From NCBI GenBank assembly GCA_903825395.1, contig CAIKAF010000029.1, forward strand, positions 62,001 to 126,000: a stretch of DNA of 64,000 nt, written 5' to 3'. The notes under the pieces were generated by a model that was not told the origin of the DNA, did not search any database, and saw nothing but the letters and a program-made list of their open reading frames with translations. Shown here one piece after another: positions 9,361 to 18,018 of this stretch. Source of the DNA: an uncultured Flavobacteriales bacterium. Its GTDB lineage: Bacteria > Bacteroidota > Bacteroidia > CAIKAF01. How positions within the stretch are numbered: position 1 is the first letter of the stretch; each line of letters opens with the position of its first letter. The translations under genes and the position numbers were made by a program.

Positions 9361-10434
9361 TTAACGGACGTAGCGGTAATCTTCGTTGCCTTTCATGCCC
9401 ACTACTACATTGTAAATCAGGTCAATAACCTTTTCGACATCCTCGGTGGCTACGGTCTCTACCGTGGTGTGCATGTATTTTAAAGGCAGAGAAATTAATG
9501 CACTTGGCACGCCTTCTCCGCTGTATGCGAAGGAATCGGTATCGGTACCCGTACTGCGTTCGGCTACAATGCGCTGGAACGAAATGCCAGCTGTAGTGGC
9601 GGTATCTATGATGCGGTCTAACAATAGATTGTGTACAGCTGCTCCATGTGAAAGTACTGGGCCGCGTCCACATGCAATATCGGCGTCTTCTTTGTTGTAG
9701 CCCGGAGATTGGGTGTCATGGGTTACATCGGTAATAATGGCCACATCAGGCTTAATGCGTCTTGAAATCATTTCTGCCCCCCGCAATCCGATTTCCTCTT
9801 GAACGGCATTCACCGCATACAAGGCGAAAGGCAATTGAATCTTATTTTCTTTTATGCGCCGCAATACTTCTGCAATCATAAATCCCCCCATGCGGTTATC
9901 CAAAGCTCTTCCTGTAATGTATCGGTCTCCGTTCAGCCAAGTTAAGCCATCGGTAAAGGTGGCCACACAGCCAATGTGAATACCCATGGCTAGCACTTCA
10001 TCCCTATTCTGCGCACCCACATCTAAAAATATACTTTTCATATTGGGAGCGGCCTCATCTTTATCTCGAGGGCGAACATGGATGGCGGGCCAACCGAAAA
10101 TGGCAGGAATTAATCCTTTTTTGGTATGGATAACAGCCCGCATGCTAGGCGCAATCACAGCATCGCTGCCCCCATTCCGCTTTAAGGTGATGTAGCCTTT
10201 CTCGCTGATGTTGGCAACAAACCAAGCAATTTCATCGGCATGCGCTTCAATCACTACTTTAAAAGGGGCATTAGGGTTGACTATGGCCGCCACCGATCCA
10301 TATGGATCAGTCAGATAGCTGTCTGAATAGGGCTTAACGTAATCAAGCCAGATTTGCTGCCCCGGGGCTTCGTGACCGGTGGGCGAATAATTGTTTAAGT
10401 AACGGCTTAAAAACTCCTTCGATTGTGTATCCAT
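9361..10434 (-). CDS. M42 family metallopeptidase (glutamyl aminopeptidase-like)
   Basis: The 357-residue protein is a cytosolic-type M42 peptidase with no signal peptide. Metal and catalytic motifs are in family order: EAHADEIAWFV (first His and Asp), GRALDNRMGGF (bridging Asp), VNAVQEEIGLRGA (catalytic and metal Glu pair), ITDVTHDT, and a late LKYMHTTVETV His. M42 enzymes are dodecameric aminopeptidases that trim short peptides; some were annotated as endoglucanases by mistake. It is downstream of rpmH, separated by a strong terminator, and 51 bp upstream of the malic enzyme start. Confidence 0.9.
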   Translation of the reverse strand: MDTQSKEFLSRYLNNYSPTGHEAPGQQIWLDYVKPYSDSYLTDPYGSVAAIVNPNAPFKVVIEAHADEIAWFVANISEKGYITLKRNGGSDAVIAPSMRAVIHTKKGLIPAIFGWPAIHVRPRDKDEAAPNMKSIFLDVGAQNRDEVLAMGIHIGCVATFTDGLTWLNGDRYITGRALDNRMGGFMIAEVLRRIKENKIQLPFALYAVNAVQEEIGLRGAEMISRRIKPDVAIITDVTHDTQSPGYNKEDADIACGRGPVLSHGAAVHNLLLDRIIDTATTAGISFQRIVAERSTGTDTDSFAYSGEGVPSALISLPLKYMHTTVETVATEDVEKVIDLIYNVVVGMKGNEDYRYVR

Positions 10435-10450
10435 AACTGAGGATGAAAGT

Positions 10451-10475
10451 AAAAAAAAAGCCCCAACAAGGGGCT
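10451..10475 (-). terminator. Rho-independent terminator after rpmH
   Basis: On the minus strand a perfect 6-bp stem AGCCCC/GGGGCT with a 5-nt loop is followed by nine T residues. It lies 21 nt past the rpmH stop. Confidence 0.9.
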
Positions 10476-10495
10476 ACAATAAGCGGTTTGCTCTT

Positions 10496-10657
10496 CTATT
10501 TTTTAGGATAGAATTCGTCAGAAACGGTTAGACGCTTGCGTCCACGACGGCGGCGCGCAGCTAAAACACGGCGGCCATTGGCCGTTGACATTCGCTTCCG
10601 AAAACCATGTTTATTTCTTCTCTTGCGAATGGAGGGTTGAAACGTTCTCTTAGACAT
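10496..10657 (-). CDS. rpmH: 50S ribosomal protein L34
   Basis: This 53-codon gene was found by translating the minus strand. The product begins [20 protein letters not shown] and continues with the hallmark [20 protein letters not shown], which is diagnostic of L34; a Bacteroidota-type tail [11 protein letters not shown] ends it. L34 is a small basic protein of the large ribosomal subunit. Neighbours such as rnpA or dnaA, common in other phyla, are not adjacent here. It has its own terminator downstream and a probable promoter 39 nt upstream. Confidence 0.97.
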   Translation of the reverse strand: MSKRTFQPSIRKRRNKHGFRKRMSTANGRRVLAARRRRGRKRLTVSDEFYPKK

Positions 10658-10696
10658 GACGATGTGTTAATCAGTAAGCAATCAAAAATTGGATTG

Positions 10697-10727
10697 CAAA
10701 AATAGGCTTTCCTTTTTAAATCACCAA
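10697..10727 (-). promoter_or_regulatory. Putative rpmH promoter (TTG-N20-TATTTTTG)
   Basis: Minus strand TATTTTTG (10697-10704) matches TAnnTTTG, with TTG (10725-10727) 20 nt further upstream. This fits Bacteroidota sigma-A spacing. It is 39 nt before the rpmH ATG. Confidence 0.5.
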
Positions 10728-10785
10728 CTTTTATTCATATCAAGCCAGCTGGAATATGGCAATTTCTTCCTCATTCAAGCCCCAA

Positions 10786-11463
10786 TCAATTCTTAAAGGG
10801 AGAATCGCCTTGATGCAATCGAATGGCTTTTTTTGATAAAAACACGCTGATGGCAAAGGTGGCTATGGCTCCCAACAGGGTTAATATACCCCAGCTTTGA
10901 AATAAAAAGAAATCGAAAAGCCCATGCAGTATTGCCGCGAAAAGTAGGGTGGGAATCAATACGGGGAGTTCCGGATTCATTTTTTTTATTCCCAGAGCAA
11001 ATCCAAGCAAAATGCCCCAGGTAGCATGGGCAGGAACCGATAAAAAGGCCCGCATTATTCCTATTGCTACTCCATGCTCTGTTACATACATAATGTTTTC
11101 AAGGGTGGCAAAACCCATGGCCGACATAACACAATAGGTTATTCCGTCAAATGGCTCGTTGAATATCTTTTTTGGATAGATAAACCAACGTACAAAAATG
11201 AATTTGCAAAATTCCTCGATCAATCCAATTCCAAAAATGCAGGAAAGAAGAGAAATCCATATTTGTTCAGATTGGGGTTCAGATCCCAGCAGTTGGGCCA
11301 ATACCGATAAGATTACGGTTGGAATAACACTCAATGCTCCAAGCAGAAAGGCGAATAGGAGCCACTGCAGAGGTTCTTTCTCCCATTTGTCTTTCCAAAA
11401 TATATAAATTCCAATGGCCAACCCGGGGGCAATGGCTAAGGCAATCAATTCTAAATTAGGCAT
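10786..11463 (-). CDS. PrsW-like intramembrane glutamic protease family protein
   Basis: The 225-residue membrane protein has about seven hydrophobic helices. It carries the PrsW signature: an N-terminal DKWEKEPLQWLLFAFLLGA motif and GLIEEFCKFIFVRW (EExxK-type glutamates), followed by FDGITYCVMSAMGFATLEN (GxxxE-type) and a later His-containing helix (SVPAHATWG). In Bacillus, PrsW cleaves the anti-sigma factor RsiW; many homologues in other phyla have unknown targets. No sigma/anti-sigma pair is adjacent. The gap to rpmH holds the rpmH promoter, so this gene ends before it on the same strand. Confidence 0.85.
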   Translation of the reverse strand: MPNLELIALAIAPGLAIGIYIFWKDKWEKEPLQWLLFAFLLGALSVIPTVILSVLAQLLGSEPQSEQIWISLLSCIFGIGLIEEFCKFIFVRWFIYPKKIFNEPFDGITYCVMSAMGFATLENIMYVTEHGVAIGIMRAFLSVPAHATWGILLGFALGIKKMNPELPVLIPTLLFAAILHGLFDFFLFQSWGILTLLGAIATFAISVFLSKKAIRLHQGDSPFKN

Positions 11464-11578
11464 ATAAATAAGTTCCTAGGCTCAAGATATGGTTTTTTTA
11501 TGGCAGAGCGAAACCATTCAAGCCTCATTCAGGTTAAGGCACTATACTTTTAGTGGCAGTTATTTTAACCCCTTACGA

Positions 11579-14011
11579 TTACATACCCATGTCTTCTCCG
11601 CCACCCATTCCTTCTCCGCGCCGCCGCCCGCGCACATCGGTTTTAAATTGTTTTCCAAATTTCCAGGTTAGTTGTGCAGTAAAACGAACCGTCATTGGGT
11701 CACGTAATACCTCCCCATCAAAGTAAATGTCTCTGGATTTAAATAAAAACCGCCGGGTATCAAAGATATCTGAGGCATTGAAGGCCAACGAAAGTTTCCC
11801 ATCCAAAAAATCCTTTCTTAACCCTAAATCCACCCATAAGAAATACGATATTTCACCCTGTGGGAATACTTGTGGCGCCTGATAATAAATACTGCCTTGC
11901 CACTCCCAGGTTTTTCCCATTTTATAGGTCCATTGCGACCGCAAATTCAGACTGTAATTTTCCGCATTTAAAACACCAAGCGCAGAGTTTCCCTCTGTGT
12001 AGGTTCTGAACATGTTGATGGTAAATGTCCCTGTTATTGATTTTTTGATTCGGGTTCTGTACACCAATTCCAGTCCCGTGCTGTGCGAAAATCCAAGATT
12101 TGCCTGAACTACGCTGGCTATACCCAGCGAATCAATAGAGATTAACCGTTGAATTGGGGCGTCTGTGTACCGGTAATAGGCTGATCCATAGAAAAAATGT
12201 GGGCCCAACATTTTGGTGAACGACAATTCTAGGGCATCGGTGATTTCAGGATTTAAATCGGGATTGCCCATTCGAACATTAAAGGGGTCGCGGTAATCTG
12301 GAAATGGATTTAGCGACCAAAATCCAGGGCGATCTATTCGCCTAGAATATCCCAAAGTGAAGTCCAGGCCCTGCTTTGGACTCCATTTTAGATTGGCCGT
12401 TGGAAAAAATTGAATGTATCGCTTGTCAAAGGCGGGAGTAGATTTTCCGATATATCCTTGGGCAATGGTGTATTCGCTGCGCAGTCCGGCCTGATAGTCT
12501 AGGGTTTTATGTATTTTCCCCGACACTTGTACATAGGCAGCACTTACCCACTCGTCGTACCTGAAGGAGGCTGTTCTCAGAGTATCAGGAAACCAGCCTG
12601 TGAAGGAATTTAAACTGTCCGTTTTAAGGTCGTTGTCGCTGCGCCTGAAATTTGATTTAATTCCAAATTCAAGTTTTGAAAATACTTTATTTTTCAACAT
12701 TTGAATTCGGTCTATTTGGGTGCTTAAAACCGCATTAAAACCTTGGTTTCGACTTCGGCTGTAAATGGTGTCAAGCCATGGAAAGGTTTCTTCTTGTTCA
12801 AAATCAGAGTTCTCTATGTCCCCATTCACACTGCCAGATGCCGAAGCGCTCCATTCTGAACCCGTATCTTTGTTTTTATGTTCCCAAGACAGGTTGATAT
12901 CGGTGTTCCAACCCAGTTCTGAGTTGGCTACTCGCCGCAAGTAACTTCGGCTTGGCACATTGAGTGAATCAGAGAACGTGTTTTCAAAAAGCTCGGGATG
13001 CTGCTCCTGACGCAGTCCACCTAGATAGGTTAAGGTCAGGGTGTTTTTCTTGTCTGGACTATATTCTACCGACCCTGAAAGGCTTGCATTCATATCACTT
13101 CGGTCTCCGCGCACGTCTTGATTTTGCCTTAAAAATGTGCTGCCGGGAACATAGCTGTTTCGTCGCGTATATCCGCTCATGGGGCGCGTAGAACTACGAA
13201 ACGACAGGTTATTTGAAAATACCCATGCTCCCTTTTTTAAATTTAGATTTGCTGAGGCATTCGAATTGGCTGGCCATCCTCCGCCACCACTAATTTGACC
13301 AAATCGTCCATCTGGGCGGTCTTCTTTGGTAATGATATTCAAAATACTTACCCCTTCGGCATCGTATTTGGCTGAAGGTGAAGTAATCAGTTCAAATCTG
13401 ACGATGGATGCCGCCGGAATTTGTTCTAAAATTTGACTTCGATTGTCGGCAGTTAAGCCCGAGGGTTTTCCATTGATGTAAACCAAAAGACTTCCACTGC
13501 CCCTCACCGCAATCCCTCCATCCACATCCACCTGCACCAAGGGTACCTGCCTTAATGCATCCATAGCCGAACCTCCCGCCGCAATGCTGTTCTTCTGAAC
13601 GTTAAAAATTTTTCGATCTACACCCAATTCCATTTCCGGCCGATCTTCGGTCAAGTTGTATTCTGAGATGGCCTGAGCATTCGGGCTTAATTCATAGGTA
13701 CTCCCATTTTTTAGTTTCCAGCTCTCATTTAAGGTGTCTAGAAAGGTGCTATAGCCCACCGCACTGATTTGAAGCAATAGCTGCTTCCCTTCTGGAAATG
13801 GAAAACTGAATTTTCCCAAGCTATCTGCAATTCCACCAGTTAGCGTTTTTCCTGTATTTCCCGTTTGCTTAATTGCAACCGAGGCATAGGGAAGTGGCTT
13901 CCCTGTGGAACCATCCTTAATTTTTCCTTTGAATAATTGTTGATTCCAAAGTGGGGTACAAAATAGAAACAACAATGGGCTGAAGGCTATCCTCCAATTT
14001 GATTTAGTCAA
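11579..14011 (-). CDS. TonB-dependent receptor-like outer-membrane protein (CarboxypepD_reg + barrel)
   Basis: The 810-residue protein begins at a TTG (14011), the only sensible start just after the preceding gene; a hydrophobic signal segment follows (IAFSPLLFLFC). Residues about 28-110 form a carboxypeptidase-regulatory-like domain (FKGKIKDGSTGKPLPYASVA), then a plug (AMDALRQVPLVQVDVDGGIA, INGKPSGL) and a long beta-barrel. The type matches the Bacteroidota 'outer membrane beta-barrel family protein'. The tail is unusual: beyond the last aromatic strand it ends with a Gly/Met/Arg-rich segment (GRRRGEGMGGGEDMGM). The substrate is unknown. It lies 13 bp after the M1 peptidase and is probably cotranscribed with it. 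Confidence 0.85.
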   Translation of the reverse strand: MTKSNWRIAFSPLLFLFCTPLWNQQLFKGKIKDGSTGKPLPYASVAIKQTGNTGKTLTGGIADSLGKFSFPFPEGKQLLLQISAVGYSTFLDTLNESWKLKNGSTYELSPNAQAISEYNLTEDRPEMELGVDRKIFNVQKNSIAAGGSAMDALRQVPLVQVDVDGGIAVRGSGSLLVYINGKPSGLTADNRSQILEQIPAASIVRFELITSPSAKYDAEGVSILNIITKEDRPDGRFGQISGGGGWPANSNASANLNLKKGAWVFSNNLSFRSSTRPMSGYTRRNSYVPGSTFLRQNQDVRGDRSDMNASLSGSVEYSPDKKNTLTLTYLGGLRQEQHPELFENTFSDSLNVPSRSYLRRVANSELGWNTDINLSWEHKNKDTGSEWSASASGSVNGDIENSDFEQEETFPWLDTIYSRSRNQGFNAVLSTQIDRIQMLKNKVFSKLEFGIKSNFRRSDNDLKTDSLNSFTGWFPDTLRTASFRYDEWVSAAYVQVSGKIHKTLDYQAGLRSEYTIAQGYIGKSTPAFDKRYIQFFPTANLKWSPKQGLDFTLGYSRRIDRPGFWSLNPFPDYRDPFNVRMGNPDLNPEITDALELSFTKMLGPHFFYGSAYYRYTDAPIQRLISIDSLGIASVVQANLGFSHSTGLELVYRTRIKKSITGTFTINMFRTYTEGNSALGVLNAENYSLNLRSQWTYKMGKTWEWQGSIYYQAPQVFPQGEISYFLWVDLGLRKDFLDGKLSLAFNASDIFDTRRFLFKSRDIYFDGEVLRDPMTVRFTAQLTWKFGKQFKTDVRGRRRGEGMGGGEDMGM

Positions 14012-14024
14012 AACGGAATGAGGT

Positions 14025-15932
14025 TTAATGCTTAATAAATGAAATGGCCTGTCCGAGCTCCGGTACCTTCACGATATAAAGGCCAGAATTCAGATGCCCA
14101 ATTTGAATGGGATGGTTTGGAGCAATTTTACCACGCTTGATTTCCCTGCCAGATCCATCAGTAATTTGGTATTCTTGAACTTGACTTAAACCGGAAATCC
14201 ATATCTGATTTTCAGCTGGATTTGGATAAACCTGCATGTAAGCATCTAGGGCTTTTAAATTCAGATTTCCATTCATGGTGATGCTTCCATCTTGATTGAT
14301 TAACCACTGATTGGGGTCAATTGCCAATCCCGTAAGCGAACCCGAACACTGAATCCGAGCCTGTGTAACAGGTTGATTCAATTCAACGCGAACAACAGTG
14401 TCTCCAATGCTCCGCTGAACCTCAAGTTCTAATGGTACATGAAAAAATGGCACAGAAGAGGGAACTGAGGTGCTTTGCGATATGGAAAGCCATAGGGTGT
14501 CGTTCATGTGCAAGTACTCCACATTAAAGGTGGGATACCCTTCCCCATAATACCATTCTTGAAAAAAATCAGTAAAGTTTTTGGCAGTGTGGTTCTCCAT
14601 GAGGGCTTTAAACTGAGGGACAGTGGCGGTACCGCCTCCATAGGTTTGAAGATACAAGCGCAATCCGGAAAAGAATAGGGAATCGTCGTTGGTTATCGCT
14701 CTCATGGTATGTAAAATCGCCGCTCCCTTATCGTAGGTAAGCCGACCTGAAAAGATGCGATTTACATCGGTAGTATCAGTTACATAAACACTTCCGCCTG
14801 CCGAGGACATGATGTTGGTGTGGGTAGCATCCATCCAAGAACGGGCATTTCCATTTGGAATCTGCTCCCGGTACGCATACTCTGAATAGGAGGCGAAGCC
14901 TTCGTTCAACCAGATTTCTCTCCAAAAGGCGCAGGTGATATGGTCGCCAAACCATTGGTGACCCAATTCATGGGCAGTTAAGTCTCGGTTAAAAAAGCCT
15001 TGGGTTGTCATGGTTTGATGTTCCATTCCTCCGCTAAAAGGAGCCATGCAGTGTCCGTATTTTTCATCGGCAAATGGATAGGGACCAAACAATTTGGAAA
15101 ATTCTTCCATCATCGGAACCGTTTCATCGATGTCTGCTTGGAAATTGGGCAATGTACCCGGATTATCATATATGTAGTTCAAAATATACACCGGAGCCGA
15201 GTTTACCGGATAGGCAGTGATTGCATATTCTACATAGGTAGAAACAGACACCGACAATAAATAGTAATCTATGGGGTGTCGGTGAACCCATTGATAGCGA
15301 TGCCTGTTGCCACCAGCCGGGCTAATCGCCTCCAATAATCCATTGGAACCGGCTTTATTTTCGGTGGAGGTCGTAATCCAAATTCGACATGAATCGATCT
15401 TGTCGGTCAGACTCTGTTTGGCTGGCCACCAATCGCGCGCAGAATAGGGCTGCGATAACGACCAGGTCACCTGATTCCCCCATGAGGGACTACTTCCATT
15501 CGATAATCCATTAAAAAATCCTCCATTGGGCGGACTTCCGGCATAGGTTATAGCGGCAACGAACGATTGGCCTTGAGGAATACTGTTGGTTAAATTAGCT
15601 GTAACCACATTTCCGCTTCGCTGGTAGGGCACCCCTTGTCCATTGATGCTTAGGTTGGAAATACTCAGGTTTGAATGCAATTCAACCACATATTGGTTTA
15701 TGGGCTGAAGGGCCTTGGCGTGGGTAGTGGCTGTCCCCGCAACAGCATTGGAGGTTCGCTCCAATTCCAAATCTAAATGAACATAGGTTACGTCGTACAC
15801 GTTCGTCCCCGGTACATCCATATGTACTCCGGGAACTATTCCTCCGGTTGCCGCTTTTGAAATGGAACATGGATGTTGTCCAAATGCATTAGATGCAATT
15901 GCAAATCCTATATAGACAGGAATTAATTTCAT
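14025..15932 (-). CDS. Secreted M1 family aminopeptidase with T9SS sorting domain
   Basis: The 635-residue protein starts at the ATG at 15932, because a TATCTTTG promoter box ends 4 nt before the alternative ATG at 15941. After a signal peptide ending near NAFGQ it shows an M1 peptidase core: GGMEHQTMTTQ (a GxMEN-like exopeptidase motif), HELGHQWFGDHI plus WLNEGFASYSE, which together make the HExxHx18E zinc site. The C-terminal ~80 residues contain YPNPAENQIWISG and end GLYIVKV...ISFIKH, a type A T9SS sorting domain, so the enzyme is exported across the outer membrane. It probably degrades peptides outside the cell. Confidence 0.9.
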   Translation of the reverse strand: MKLIPVYIGFAIASNAFGQHPCSISKAATGGIVPGVHMDVPGTNVYDVTYVHLDLELERTSNAVAGTATTHAKALQPINQYVVELHSNLSISNLSINGQGVPYQRSGNVVTANLTNSIPQGQSFVAAITYAGSPPNGGFFNGLSNGSSPSWGNQVTWSLSQPYSARDWWPAKQSLTDKIDSCRIWITTSTENKAGSNGLLEAISPAGGNRHRYQWVHRHPIDYYLLSVSVSTYVEYAITAYPVNSAPVYILNYIYDNPGTLPNFQADIDETVPMMEEFSKLFGPYPFADEKYGHCMAPFSGGMEHQTMTTQGFFNRDLTAHELGHQWFGDHITCAFWREIWLNEGFASYSEYAYREQIPNGNARSWMDATHTNIMSSAGGSVYVTDTTDVNRIFSGRLTYDKGAAILHTMRAITNDDSLFFSGLRLYLQTYGGGTATVPQFKALMENHTAKNFTDFFQEWYYGEGYPTFNVEYLHMNDTLWLSISQSTSVPSSVPFFHVPLELEVQRSIGDTVVRVELNQPVTQARIQCSGSLTGLAIDPNQWLINQDGSITMNGNLNLKALDAYMQVYPNPAENQIWISGLSQVQEYQITDGSGREIKRGKIAPNHPIQIGHLNSGLYIVKVPELGQAISFIKH

Positions 15933-15945
15933 GGAACTCATGGCT

Positions 15946-15953
15946 CAAAGATA
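15946..15953 (-). promoter_or_regulatory. Putative -7 box (TATCTTTG) for the M1 peptidase
   Basis: Minus strand TATCTTTG is an exact TAnnTTTG match, 13 nt before the ATG at 15932. It supports that start over the upstream ATG, which is only 4 nt from the box. Confidence 0.5.
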
Positions 15954-16020
15954 AGGGTATAACCTTGAAAATCGCCTCCCTTTGGTAAAGTGGTAGGATT
16001 GGCTGTTTTTAAAAACGTTT

Positions 16021-16054
16021 AAAAGAAAAAGCGGCCCGGACAAATCCGGACCGC
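16021..16054 (-). terminator. Rho-independent terminator after the DUF4397 gene
   Basis: A 10-bp stem GCGGTCCGGA/TCCGGGCCGC (one G-U) with a 4-nt loop is followed on the minus strand by TTTTTCTTTT. T-rich sequence on the other side may let it act in both directions. Confidence 0.9.
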
Positions 16055-16098
16055 TTTCGCTTTTTAAAGACCTTGAAATTTCAAGACCAAATTTTTAT

Positions 16099-17847
16099 TT
16101 ACTTGATGAATGGCATGGCTACACGTACATCGTTTGAAGTCAATGTCAAGAAATACTGACCAGAAGCCAACGCGCTCATGTTTACAGTAAGGCTGTTGCT
16201 GCCTTCTACCAATGAAACTTGACCTAGGTTGGCCACTTCACGACCTAAGGTGTTTACTACGGTCATTGTAGCATTCATTGAACGATTAGAATTGAATGTC
16301 AATGTAGAAACTTCATTAACCGGATTTGGGAACAAATTCATTTGGCTTAACCCGCTTGCATTTTCCAATGACAATACTGGAGTCAATTCCACCAAATTGC
16401 CGCCGTTCGGGAAGGCAACCCAAAGACCAAAAGGCTGTAAATTGCTCACGTTTTCATCGGCAGGAGTTAAGAAGCCTGTAGCGAAAATGGTTAAACCCAA
16501 GCCAGACAAACTGGTTAATGGAGCTGCAAAAGTTGCAACTGTTGTGTTGTTGTCGTTAGCAGGAGTAATGCGGATTTGACCGTCAGCAATAGTTGGAATA
16601 GGCAAATACCCTTGGTACTCACCAAAACTGATGTCGTTCACCAATACAGTTCCAGTTGACCCAACGGCATCAACCATAGGTGCATCAGGAGAATGGTGGA
16701 ATACAGCGATATTTACAGTAGTTGGGGTGGTTGACCAAGGACGTGAGTTGGCAATTACATCCAAACCAAAAGCTACACTGCTGCCATTTACAGAAACGGA
16801 GTGAGCAAAATTGGTTCCACTGGTGTTGGCCAAACCTGCTGCGGCAACTTGGTACGTTGTGTTCCGCATTAAAGTAGCAGGAATTTTAACCAAAGCTCCA
16901 GAAGTGTCAGCAGAATTGGGAGCTGAAAACAATACCCGGTAAGAATCAGAAGGTACCAATAGATATGGAGTAGCTTGCAAATAACCTACATTGTTGAAGG
17001 GAATTACCGCACCAGTAGAGGTTACTACATCAATATCAACGGCAGCTACCATTGGATCTGGTGAATTGTGTACTATTTGAATGCGGCTGGCATCTACTTG
17101 AGGAAGTTGAAGCACGGTGCCATCAGGCAAAGCAACAAACAAACCAAAAGCAGGTTCACCCACCGCTGGACTTAGTTTACCTGAGGCAAACAACACCCCG
17201 GCAGCTCCAGCAGCGTTCAAAGTAGCCAACGGAACTCCAAATCCTTCAACCATGGTGTTGAAATCTGTAGCTGGAGTCAACAATGACAACAAATCAGAGG
17301 CTGGCAAACTTGCAAATCCTGAAAATGCTCCAAATGCTAAGCTAGGAACTGCAGGTGTAAGCGCATCCAAATTGGTAAATACGGCCACCGCTGGAGCATC
17401 TGTACTACCGTGGAAAATGTTAACATCAAAATTTGATGAATTTCCGGCAGCTAAGGCTCCTGTACCAAAATACAAGTCAAAAGGAGTGTTGGGATTGCCA
17501 ATTTCTCCGGCTGCTACTGCCACATAAGAAGAACCTTGCATTAAGGTAGGTAATGCAAACGACACCAACGTGTCATTAATGGTTGTGCCTGCACCAAATT
17601 CTGGAGCAACTGCTACACGTGCACCGGAAAGGCCCGCAGGAACCTGCAAATAACCTGTGGCATCACGAAACGCCAAGTTATCAACCAATGGATTGGCAGT
17701 GAAACCTGAACCTAGATTTACATAAATGTCAACAGTGCCTGCCGCTGGAGTAGGGCAGTTGTGAATGATTTGTACATTGGCGTTCTGAGCCTGTACTGCT
17801 GCCATCGAGGCCGCTAAAGCAAAAATGGATAAAAATTGTTTTTTCAT
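16099..17847 (-). CDS. Secreted DUF4397-repeat protein with T9SS sorting domain
   Basis: The start is placed at 17847 (MKKQFLSIFALAASMAAVQA), a clear signal peptide; the frame continues upstream to 17916 without one. The 582-residue product has about four DUF4397 units, each opening with a variant of 'V-x-I-x-H-x-S-P-D-A-P' (VQIIHNCPTP, VNIFHGSTDAP, IQIVHNSPDP, VAVFHHSPDAP). The C-terminal ~80 residues (NLFPNPVNEVSTLTFNS and GQYFLTLTSNDVRVAMPFIK) form a type A T9SS sorting domain. DUF4397 proteins are extracellular or surface-linked with no proven activity. It has its own terminator and an independent upstream region, so it is probably monocistronic and well expressed. Confidence 0.88.
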   Translation of the reverse strand: MKKQFLSIFALAASMAAVQAQNANVQIIHNCPTPAAGTVDIYVNLGSGFTANPLVDNLAFRDATGYLQVPAGLSGARVAVAPEFGAGTTINDTLVSFALPTLMQGSSYVAVAAGEIGNPNTPFDLYFGTGALAAGNSSNFDVNIFHGSTDAPAVAVFTNLDALTPAVPSLAFGAFSGFASLPASDLLSLLTPATDFNTMVEGFGVPLATLNAAGAAGVLFASGKLSPAVGEPAFGLFVALPDGTVLQLPQVDASRIQIVHNSPDPMVAAVDIDVVTSTGAVIPFNNVGYLQATPYLLVPSDSYRVLFSAPNSADTSGALVKIPATLMRNTTYQVAAAGLANTSGTNFAHSVSVNGSSVAFGLDVIANSRPWSTTPTTVNIAVFHHSPDAPMVDAVGSTGTVLVNDISFGEYQGYLPIPTIADGQIRITPANDNNTTVATFAAPLTSLSGLGLTIFATGFLTPADENVSNLQPFGLWVAFPNGGNLVELTPVLSLENASGLSQMNLFPNPVNEVSTLTFNSNRSMNATMTVVNTLGREVANLGQVSLVEGSNSLTVNMSALASGQYFLTLTSNDVRVAMPFIK

Positions 17848-18018
17848 CGTTAAGGTGTTTAAGTTAGCAGTTAAACACCCCATTTTAAGTTTTGTTCTTA
17901 GTGTTTCTTCTTTCAATGCGCTTTTTGAGATTTATCTTTATCTGAATCCATTGAAATCATTGACTTTGCTTTAATTTGTACTGTTTTCCATTTAACGGTT
18001 TTTAAGTGTTTTTTCCGT

